From JADLHS01 sp049840435 (GTDB taxonomy: Bacteria; Verrucomicrobiota; Verrucomicrobiia; Limisphaerales; JADLHS01), in assembly GCA_049840435.1 (NCBI GenBank), contig JASGKY010000044.1, positions 62,001 to 126,000 of the forward strand: 64,000 nt of DNA, written 5' to 3'. Under the pieces are notes generated by a model that was given only the letters and a program-made list of their open reading frames with translations, ran no database searches and had not been told where the DNA came from. The position numbers and the translations under genes were made by a program. Each line of letters starts with the position of its first letter. The first letter of the stretch is position 1. Positions 41,219 to 48,314 of the stretch are shown here, piece after piece.

Positions 41219-41998
41219 ATGATCAGTTCACTTTCCGATGCCGGCCATTTCTGGGAACTGCCACTGTTGTTTGGTGTCGGTCTGGTGGCGGGCTTTGTGG
41301 ATTCCATCGCGGGCGGCGGTGGACTGATCACGCTACCAATGATTTTGAGCATGGGCGGCGATCCGCAGGTCGCGCTCGGAACAAACAAATTGCAAGCCAC
41401 ATTCGGCTCAGCCAGCGCCGCCTGGCATTACTCGAAGGCTGGCGCCGCGGATTTGAAGGACTGCTGGCGCGGCTGCTTCATCACGTTTCTGGGTGCGATG
41501 GTTGGCACGCTTGGCGTCCGGCAGATTGGGCCAAACACCCTCAAGGTCATCATTCCTCTGCTCCTCATCGCGGTGGCCGTGTATTCGTTGCGCAATCCAA
41601 ACCTCGGCGAGCGCGAAACCAAACCGCGCTTCGAGCGACATCGCTTCGACCTGATCTTCGGGCTGACGCTCGGGTTCTACGACGGCTTCTTTGGTCCAGG
41701 CACGGGTACGTTTTGGACGATGGCCTTCGTGCTGGCGATGGGCTTCAACCTCACGCGCGCCACCGCCTACACTAAGGCGATGAACTTCTCCAGCAATGTC
41801 TGTTCGGTGCTGGTCTTTGCCATCGCCGGGCAGGTGAATTATCTGGCCGGCACGGTGATGGGCATCGGCCAACTCATCGGTGCGCGATTCGGTAGCAAGA
41901 TGGTGATGAAGCGCGGCACGAAATTCATCCGCCCGGTCTTCATCACCGTCGTGTTGACCATCACAGTGAAGCTGCTTTACGACGCTTACTTCAAATAG
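41219..41998 (+). CDS. TSUP-family (TauE/SafE) membrane exporter
   Basis: A 259-residue membrane protein with about eight hydrophobic segments and the TSUP signature near the N-terminus (LFGVGLVAGFVDSIAGGGGLITLP, then GTNKLQATFGSASAAWHY) and again in the second half (FGLTLGFYDGFFGPGTGTFW). TSUP proteins move sulfite or small organosulfonates or oxalate across the membrane; the substrate here is unknown. It lies 21 bases after the DUF1080 gene, perhaps in the same transcript. Confidence 0.85.
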   Translation: MISSLSDAGHFWELPLLFGVGLVAGFVDSIAGGGGLITLPMILSMGGDPQVALGTNKLQATFGSASAAWHYSKAGAADLKDCWRGCFITFLGAMVGTLGVRQIGPNTLKVIIPLLLIAVAVYSLRNPNLGERETKPRFERHRFDLIFGLTLGFYDGFFGPGTGTFWTMAFVLAMGFNLTRATAYTKAMNFSSNVCSVLVFAIAGQVNYLAGTVMGIGQLIGARFGSKMVMKRGTKFIRPVFITVVLTITVKLLYDAYFK

Positions 41999-42039
41999 AA
42001 CCAGCTTGCTTGCCACGCCTTGGTGATTATCGTGCGTTT

Positions 42040-42702
42040 ATGAACCCCTCGACGCTCTTCAAGACCAAACAGGCGTTCACCCTGCTTGAATTGTTGGTCG
42101 TGATTGCCATCGTTTCCATCCTGTTCATGATGATTGCTCCGATGCGATACACCGGAGACCGGCTTCCAGCCAAAACAGGTCAGTGCATGAGCAACCTCAA
42201 ACAAATCGGCATCGGATTTGTGCTCTATTTTGAAGATAATTCGAATCAACCGCCGTGGCAGGCCTCCACTCCAGTGGACCGCACCGCTGCAGATTGTTTC
42301 TTAAAACTCACCTCATACCTGCAGCCAAAATATTTCATCTGCCCCAGTGACAGCGCCCGCCAAGCGGCGACAACCAATTATTCTGGCTTCAGCAACACCA
42401 ACCTCAGCTACTTCGCTTCGTTGCAATCCTCACTCACCTCGACTTCAAACTTCACGACATTGGTATTGGCAGGCGATCGCCATCTGGCCTTGAACAATCA
42501 GCCGGTCAAAACCAGCTTACTCAACGTCACCAACGCTACGGAGTTGAGCTGGACCAAAGAACTTCACTTTACCAAGAATTCGTCCAAACCGGTGGGCATC
42601 TTGCTTTTTGCCGACGGACACGTTGCCCGCACACGAACGCATGACTTATCTCAAAATCTGGCGAGCCCAGACCGCTCGTCATTCCGGCTATTGATTCCCT
42701 GA
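42040..42702 (+). CDS. Pseudopilin-like protein (prepilin cleavage motif)
   Basis: A 220-residue protein with a type IV prepilin leader: a short basic leader ending K-Q-A, then FTLLELLVVIAIVSILFMMIAP, with the expected Glu after cleavage. The mature part ends with the PVGILLFADGHVARTR motif common to Verrucomicrobia/Planctomycete pilin-like proteins. ATG 42040 gives a leader of 12 residues; an upstream ATG would make it longer. It may join the PilB/GspE-like ATPase encoded at 18223, but no other pilus assembly gene lies here. Confidence 0.85.
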   Translation: MNPSTLFKTKQAFTLLELLVVIAIVSILFMMIAPMRYTGDRLPAKTGQCMSNLKQIGIGFVLYFEDNSNQPPWQASTPVDRTAADCFLKLTSYLQPKYFICPSDSARQAATTNYSGFSNTNLSYFASLQSSLTSTSNFTTLVLAGDRHLALNNQPVKTSLLNVTNATELSWTKELHFTKNSSKPVGILLFADGHVARTRTHDLSQNLASPDRSSFRLLIP

Positions 42703-42703
42703 A

Positions 42704-43771
42704 CTAAGTGTCAAACAGGCCAAGTTGCCTTCCACCCGGACGGCGAAAGGCCGCTGTTGAAAATCTAAGGTGGCTGTCTCCAATTCCTGTGCGGCGGCAG
42801 GCGATGTTGAACATCTGCTCGATTTGCTCGGCAAAAATGCCTTCGCCGGTCATGCGCTGGCCGAAGCGCGGGTCGTTCAATTTGCCACCCCGCAGAGAGC
42901 GGATGCGGTTGAGAACTTTTTCCTTTCGATTTGGGAAATGAGTGGTCAGCCATTGCTCGAACAAAGGAGCGACGGCGTAAGGCAGGCGCACGATGACGCG
43001 CCCGGCAAACTGTGCGCCCGCATCCGTCGCTGCCGCTAGGATGTTTGGTATTTCGTGATCGTTCAGTCCCGGAATGATGGGCGCAACCATCACCGCCACC
43101 GGCACGCCGGCATCGCGCAGCTTGCGGATCGCCGCTAAGCGCGCTGTAGGCGGCGACGTGCGTGGCTCCATGACTTTGCGCAAGTCCGGGTCGAGTGTGG
43201 TTACTGAGATGAACACCACCACGGCGTCATGCCGTGCGAGTTCAGTGAGCAGATCGAGGTCGCGGGTCACGAGCGCGTTCTTGGTAACAATGCCGACCGG
43301 GTTGCGAAACTCTGCCAGGGCTTCAAGACAGCCGCGCGTGATTTTCAGCTTCCGCTCCACGGGTTGATAGCAATCCGTCACGCCGCTCATGGCGATGCAC
43401 TGCGGTTGCCACTTGGGTGAAGCTAGTTCTTCGCGTAACAGCTGCGGCGCATTCGTTTTCACCATGATGCGCGTCTCAAAATCCAGTCCGGCAGAGAAAC
43501 CAAGATACTCGTGAAATGGGCGCGCGTAGCAGTAGATGCAGCCGTGTTCGCAGCCGCGGTAAGGATTGATGCTGTAGGTGAAACCGATGTCTGGACTGTC
43601 GTTATGGCTCAGAATCGTTTGCGTGCGGTCGTGGAAGAACTTCGTCGTCGGCAACGCATCCTCCTCCGGATTCCAATCTTCGTCCCGCTCCAGATGAATC
43701 TGCTCAAAGCGATTCGTCGGATTGCTCGTCGCACCGCGCGTGGGAATGATCGTTGGGTTGGTGGCGATCAT
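42704..43771 (-). CDS. Radical SAM protein (SplB-like, PA0069 type)
   Basis: A 355-residue radical SAM protein. Residues 69-84 contain the cluster motif YRGCEHGCIYCYAR (Cys74, Cys78, Cys81), and the barrel includes ITKNALVTRDLDLL and MVAPIIPGLNDHEIP. It resembles the COG1533 group that includes spore-photoproduct lyase-like proteins; members often sit near repair genes. It starts four bases after the stop of a Y-family DNA polymerase gene on the same strand (start ATG 43771), so the two form an operon. A real lyase activity is not shown. Confidence 0.8.
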   Translation of the reverse strand: MIATNPTIIPTRGATSNPTNRFEQIHLERDEDWNPEEDALPTTKFFHDRTQTILSHNDSPDIGFTYSINPYRGCEHGCIYCYARPFHEYLGFSAGLDFETRIMVKTNAPQLLREELASPKWQPQCIAMSGVTDCYQPVERKLKITRGCLEALAEFRNPVGIVTKNALVTRDLDLLTELARHDAVVVFISVTTLDPDLRKVMEPRTSPPTARLAAIRKLRDAGVPVAVMVAPIIPGLNDHEIPNILAAATDAGAQFAGRVIVRLPYAVAPLFEQWLTTHFPNRKEKVLNRIRSLRGGKLNDPRFGQRMTGEGIFAEQIEQMFNIACRRTGIGDSHLRFSTAAFRRPGGRQLGLFDT

Positions 43772-43775
43772 TGAC

Positions 43776-45164
43776 TCAGTGGTTGAACTGAAGTTGTTTG
43801 CTGACCTTGGCGAGGCGCTGCTCCCATTCGCCCTTGTGCGCCAATGGGTCGGCGTCCGTGCCCCAGAGTTTTTTGACCATCTCGCGCTGCGGCACAAACG
43901 GACATTTCGCCTTGGGATTCTTGTGAACCCCATCGAGCTTCTGCAATGCGAGTTGCGCGCCCGTGAGCAGCGGCGCAGTTTTGCCGAGCTTTTCCTGCAA
44001 TTGTTTCGTGGCTTCATCCAGCGCACCCCAACGTTCGGCTTGAGTTCGTCCCCAGAGCGTTGGCTGCGTATCAAGCCGGGTGAGATTCCACATGGCGATG
44101 CGGATTTGTCGCACGGGTTTGGTCTGCCCGCTCATGCTGTCTTGGAAAATGCCTTCGAGCGTGACGTTGATGACGGAATTCTGGAATTGCGGATGTTGAA
44201 ACCGATGGCTGCCGCCAGCCTCACTGAAATCGGTGAAGCGGATCGTGAGCGAAACCTCACGCGTCTGCATCTGTTCGCGACGTAACTGGCCGACCAGTCG
44301 CGTCGCCTCGCTCAACGTGAAGGTCAGTGCGGCTTCGTAATCTGGTTCGTCGTAGGGCAGCGTGGTGTTGCTGGAAATCGTGGTGCGATCCTTCACTTCG
44401 AGCACGAGCGGCTCATTCCACAAGCCGTTCGCGAAGAGCCAGAGTTGTTGCCCCCAGATGCCGAATTTTTTCTGGAGCAGATGCGACGGCATTTTCGCCA
44501 CGTGGCCAAACGTCAACGCCCCGAGAGCGGCCAATGCGCGTTGCCGGTTCTTGCCAAGACCGGAAAGATCACGCACGCAGCGGTTCTTCAGGAATTCCTT
44601 TTCCTCGCCCGGTTTGATTTCCAGAAAGCCCGGCTTGGCCGCATCGGTGGCGAGTTTGGCGAGGCGCGAAGAATTGGCGAGGCCGGCAGAAACAGGAATG
44701 CCTACTTCCTTGCTGATGCGCTGAGAAATCTCCTGCACGTAATCAGCTGGCGTGGTGTTGCGCCAGACTGTGCGATCCATCGTGGTGAAATCCAGAAAGC
44801 CCTCGTCAATCGAGACGGGCATCAACGTCGGCGAATATTCTTCCAGCACGCGAAACATCTTGTGGGAGATTTCGCGATACTCCTGATAATGCGGCCGGCA
44901 CAACACGCCGGACGGACAAAGTTGTGCCGCTTCAAAGCAGGCCATGCAGGTTTTCACGCCGTATTTCTTCGCTGCTCGATTCGCTGCGATGACGATGCCA
45001 TCGCCGCGCCGTCCGCCACCGACCCACACGGGCCGACCTTCCAGCTTGGGATTGAGCGCGATTTCGCAACTGGCGAAGAAACTGTCGCCATCCACGTGCA
45101 GGATTCGGTTGTTGGGTCGCGTGCTCACAAAAGCAGAACAAGTTAATCCGCCGGGCGACACCAT
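43776..45164 (-). CDS. Y-family DNA polymerase
   Basis: A 462-residue translesion polymerase of the DinB/UmuC superfamily. The catalytic carboxylates are present: HVDGDSFFASCE (Asp25 and Asp27) and SIDEGFLDF (Asp120, Glu121). The thumb-like GLGKNRQRAL and little-finger region RREQMQTREVSLTIRFTDF follow. It is longer than PolIV (about 350-400) because of a C-terminal extension. No LexA box is obvious in the 130 bases upstream. It is the first gene of a pair with the radical SAM gene; ATG 45164 is the most upstream plausible start, GTG 45128 an alternative. Confidence 0.85.
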   Translation of the reverse strand: MVSPGGLTCSAFVSTRPNNRILHVDGDSFFASCEIALNPKLEGRPVWVGGGRRGDGIVIAANRAAKKYGVKTCMACFEAAQLCPSGVLCRPHYQEYREISHKMFRVLEEYSPTLMPVSIDEGFLDFTTMDRTVWRNTTPADYVQEISQRISKEVGIPVSAGLANSSRLAKLATDAAKPGFLEIKPGEEKEFLKNRCVRDLSGLGKNRQRALAALGALTFGHVAKMPSHLLQKKFGIWGQQLWLFANGLWNEPLVLEVKDRTTISSNTTLPYDEPDYEAALTFTLSEATRLVGQLRREQMQTREVSLTIRFTDFSEAGGSHRFQHPQFQNSVINVTLEGIFQDSMSGQTKPVRQIRIAMWNLTRLDTQPTLWGRTQAERWGALDEATKQLQEKLGKTAPLLTGAQLALQKLDGVHKNPKAKCPFVPQREMVKKLWGTDADPLAHKGEWEQRLAKVSKQLQFNH

Positions 45165-45228
45165 GCCATGGCGAGTTGTTCACAAGTGCGAGTTTGTGGG
45201 TAGCGCTCAGACAAAAACTGTCCGGCGC

Positions 45229-45254
45229 TGGGATTTTGCAAAACCATGACAACT
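45229..45254 (+). promoter_or_regulatory. Copy 1 of a shared 26-base upstream element (kinase gene)
   Basis: The block TGGGATTTTGCAAAA, three bases, then TGACAACT lies 43 bases before the sensor kinase ATG (45298). It is 24 of 26 identical to the element before the ankyrin/SLBB gene at 48235. It contains a palindrome TTTTGCAAAA. The likeliest reading is a binding site of the response regulator encoded between the two copies, placed at a -35 region (inference). Confidence 0.6.
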
Positions 45255-47079
45255 GTGGCTTGCCGTGGGCTTAGGCTTGGTCGCATATAGGACACACATG
45301 GCCGGCACGCAAAATCCATCGAGGCCCAGCTTTTTCTGGCAGGGGCTGCTGATTGTGTTGCCGGTCGTCGCGCTGGTAGCGGTGGGAATGTATTCGTTGC
45401 GGCAGGACAAATTATTGGCCCAACAAGAGGCGGTGGTGCGGGCGCAAGCCATTGCGGATGATTTGGCGCCGCTGGTTTGGAACGAAATCTTTGTGTCGGC
45501 AGCTACCAACTCGTCCTGCGCCTTCCAAATCGATACCGCCGGGCAACTGGTTTTCCCTCCTGCCTACCAGCCTGTTCCTGAGCCGAAACCTTTTGACCTG
45601 AGCGCGCTCACATCCGAACAAGCCCGGCTGTGGCAGGTTTTACAAGATACAGGGGCGGCTTCACGCGATGACAAAGCGCGGCTTCAATCTGGCGAGGCGC
45701 TGATTGATTCCAAACCACCGGATAACTTCGCCGCTGCTGCAAATTACCGCTTGGGATTGATACTGATTCAACAAGAACGATTTCCCGAAGCGATGGCGCG
45801 CTTCGCCCGGGTGGCGAGTGGATATCCCAATGTGACGGGTGAAAGCGGCCTGTTGTTGCGGCATCTGGCGTTGTTCAAATCGCTGGAGATTCAGCCTACC
45901 TTTGCCAGCCTAGAAGCGTTTTGCTCGAACATCGTTTACCAGCCGACACCACTCACGGCGTATTTATTGCAGGTGATTCAGGAGCGCTGGTCGCCCGTGT
46001 TGCTAACAAATCAAATCTCAACGGCAACGAACAAGTTGGATTCAGCGGGAAACCAGGAAATGCAGGCCGCCGTTCAGAAATGGTGGCGTACTTGGAACGA
46101 ACATGAATTGGAGCGGGAGCTTTATGCCGCAGCCAATTACCGTCTTCCTACGAGCCATACCACCAGCCGTTTCTTGTCGGTGTCTGTCACAAACCAGTTT
46201 CGCCTTGAGCCGTCCCGTGGCTTTTGGTTTGACACGCCAACGGGATTGAAAACGTCCATTCCGGGCGATGGCATCACCCCAGCGTCGGGGTTGGAAATCG
46301 AAGAGCAACATTGGCTGGCCGTCCGCGCGGATTATATGACGAATGGCGCGCGTTATGTCTGTCTTGCGGAATCGGAAATCGGGATTCGGATGCGCGACCT
46401 GTTGGCCCGGATGAAATCGTTGCCTGGCTATTTTGGTGTGAGTGTCGAACTTGCCGGTCGGCCGGTCAACGAGTTCGCGCCGAATCTGCGCGTCTGGCAT
46501 TACCAACACTTCGCCGGCAAAGGTGGGCACGTGGACCGCCAGGTACTCTGATGATGCGGCCACCAAGATTCTTGCGTCGGCGACGAGAGCGGAGGCGGGG
46601 CTGGATTTGTTGCAGGTGAACGTAATTCTCACCAGCCCGACAGCGTTGTTCGAGAGCCAGCGAACGCGCGCGGTTTCCTTTGGCTTGTTGATCACCACGG
46701 CTGCGGTGGCGGCGCTGATCGGGTTGGTTGCCGCGCGGCGGGCTTTTCATCGGCAACTGCATTTGAGCGAAATGAAATCCAACTTTGTCTCCAGCGTGTC
46801 GCATGAGTTGCGGGCTCCTATCGCGTCGGTGCGGTTGCTGGCGGAGAGTCTGGAGCGGGGGAAGATTTCCGAACCTGCGAAGCAGCACGAGTATTTCCGG
46901 TTCATCGGCCAGGAATGCCGGCGGCTCTCGGCGCTCATCGAGAACGTGCTGGATTTCTCGCGCATCGAACAAGGGCGCAAACAATACGAGTTCGAGCCGA
47001 CGGACTTGAGCGCGTTGGGCGAACAGACGGTGAAGCTTATGCAGTCGTATGCGGAGGAGCGGGGAGTAAAGCTGGAGAT

Positions 47080-47114
47080 GTCCAACGTCCAGCGTCCAAT
47101 GTCCAATGTCGAAT
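47080..47114 (+). repeat. Heptameric tandem repeat inside the kinase domain
   Basis: Five consecutive 7-base units of GTCCAAY type: GTCCAAC, GTCCAGC, GTCCAAT, GTCCAAT and GTCGAAT. It is read in frame as the odd peptide MSNVQRPMSNVE between the kinase H-box region and the N-box, a place where histidine kinases normally have no such sequence. Confidence 0.8.
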
Positions 47115-47223
47115 TGAATGTGGATGGACGATCCATTCAGCAGGCGTTGGTGAACCTGATTGATAACGCCATCAAGCATTCGCCGAAAGACGCCACCGTG
47201 ATCGTGACGCTTGAAGATGCCGA

Positions 47224-47251
47224 TCTCAACTCTCAACCTCAAACTCTCAAC
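47224..47251 (+). repeat. Second heptameric tandem repeat in the kinase domain
   Basis: Four 7-base units: TCTCAAC, TCTCAAC, CTCAAAC and TCTCAAC, read as LNSQPQTLN between the N-box and the G1 box. The 7-base period matches the repeat 110 bases earlier although the unit differs. Confidence 0.7.
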
Positions 47252-47552
47252 CTCTCCGTATCTGACACCGGTCCGGGCATTCCGGTCTCCGAGCGTGAAA
47301 AGATTTTTGAGCGGTTTTATCGCCTCGGCTCGGAACTGCGACGTGAGACGCAAGGTGTGGGGATCGGGCTAAGCATTGTGAAGCATGTCGTAGAAGCGCA
47401 CGGCGGCTGCGTGCGCGTGGAGAGCGAGGTTGGCAAAGGCAGCCGCTTCACGATTGAATTACCACTGAATCGACAGGAGCAAACGGGGAAAACAGAGGAG
47501 GAAAAATGATTTGTCTGTCTCCGTTCTCTCTGTTTCCTCCTGTTCAAAGTCT

Positions 47553-48233
47553 ATGTCTCGCATCTTGATCATTGAAGACGAAGCGCCGATGCGTACGGCG
47601 TTGGCCGATGTGCTGGAGGGTGAAGGCTATCGCGCGCTCACTGCCGCCGATGGCGAGGTCGGTTTGCGCAAAGCGGTGGACGAAAAGCCCGACCTCATTC
47701 TGCTCGACGTGATGATGCCCGAGCTCGATGGCTTTGCGGTGTGTGCGGAGTTGCGGCGACTCGGTCACGTCACGCCGGTGCTCATGCTGACGGCGAAGGG
47801 GCAGATTGAAGATCGCGTGAATGGGCTGGACGTCGGCGCGGATGATTACTTGGTGAAACCGTTCAGCACGGAGGAATTGCTGGCGCGGGTGCGGGCGTTG
47901 TTGCGGCGCACGCAGCGACAGGGTAAGTCACCGACCAAACTCAAGTTGGGCGATGTGGAGATTGATCTCGCGCGACAAACGGCGGTGCGCGGGAGGAAAG
48001 TCATCCATCTCACGGCGAAGGAGTTTGCCATGCTGCGCTTGCTGGCCGAGGCGGTCGGCGAGCCGGTATCGCGGGAGAAGTTTTTGGACGTGGTGTGGGG
48101 TTATGCAGCGTTCCCGACTACGCGCACGGTGGATACACACATCGGCAGTCTGCGCGCGAAGCTGGAGAAGAATCCCGAGTCGCCGCGCTGGCTCAAGACC
48201 GTGCATGGCGTGGGCTACCGGTTGGAGTTGTGA
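47553..48233 (+). CDS. OmpR-family response regulator
   Basis: A 226-residue two-component regulator. The receiver has the phosphoacceptor Asp52 in LILLDVMMPELDG and Lys102 in VKPFS. The winged-helix domain covers about 125-225 (VRGRKVIHLTAKEFAMLRLLAE, TRTVDTHIGSLRAKLE, IKTVHGVGYRLE-type ending). It follows the kinase gene by 43 bases and probably is its partner. The shared 26-base element lies just after its stop, before the ankyrin gene, and ahead of the kinase, so the regulator may control both. Confidence 0.95.
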   Translation: MSRILIIEDEAPMRTALADVLEGEGYRALTAADGEVGLRKAVDEKPDLILLDVMMPELDGFAVCAELRRLGHVTPVLMLTAKGQIEDRVNGLDVGADDYLVKPFSTEELLARVRALLRRTQRQGKSPTKLKLGDVEIDLARQTAVRGRKVIHLTAKEFAMLRLLAEAVGEPVSREKFLDVVWGYAAFPTTRTVDTHIGSLRAKLEKNPESPRWLKTVHGVGYRLEL

Positions 48234-48234
48234 G

Positions 48235-48260
48235 TGGGATTTTGCAAAAGCGTGACAACT
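48235..48260 (+). promoter_or_regulatory. Copy 2 of the shared 26-base element (ankyrin gene)
   Basis: TGGGATTTTGCAAAA-GCG-TGACAACT, starting two bases after the response regulator stop and 54 bases before ATG 48315. Only two of 26 bases differ from the copy upstream of the kinase; both lie in the central triplet. A bidirectional regulator site is less likely because both copies point the same way. Confidence 0.6.
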
Positions 48261-48314
48261 TATGGCCGTTGGATTGGCACAATTAAATCAAATCAGGCGC
48301 AAAGCTTTTAGATC

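Larger units (their letters stand above)
45298..47509 (+). pseudogene. Sensor histidine kinase, frameshifted near 46526
   Basis: The first frame (45298-46551) gives a membrane helix (LLIVLPVVALVAVGMYSL) and a large periplasmic sensor part with a TPR-like stretch (FPEAMARFARVASGYPN). Homology then continues in the next frame: GTWTARYSDDAATKILA..., a second membrane helix (GLLITTAAVAALIGLVAA), the H-box (SSVSHELRAPIASVRL, His at 46802-46804), the N-box (LVNLIDNAIKHSPK), G1 (SDTGPGIP) and G2 (GVGIGLSIVKHVVEAHGG), ending at 47509. Removing one base near 46525-46528 (ggtgggcac) restores a single kinase of about 735 residues. Either a frame error or a genuine break splits sensor from kinase. The gene pairs with the regulator at 47553. 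Confidence 0.85.

Noticed and set aside
45229..45254. Pho box for the shared upstream element
   Set aside because: The element lacks the two 11-base CTGTCAT-type direct repeats of a Pho box; calling it a PhoB site would be unsupported.
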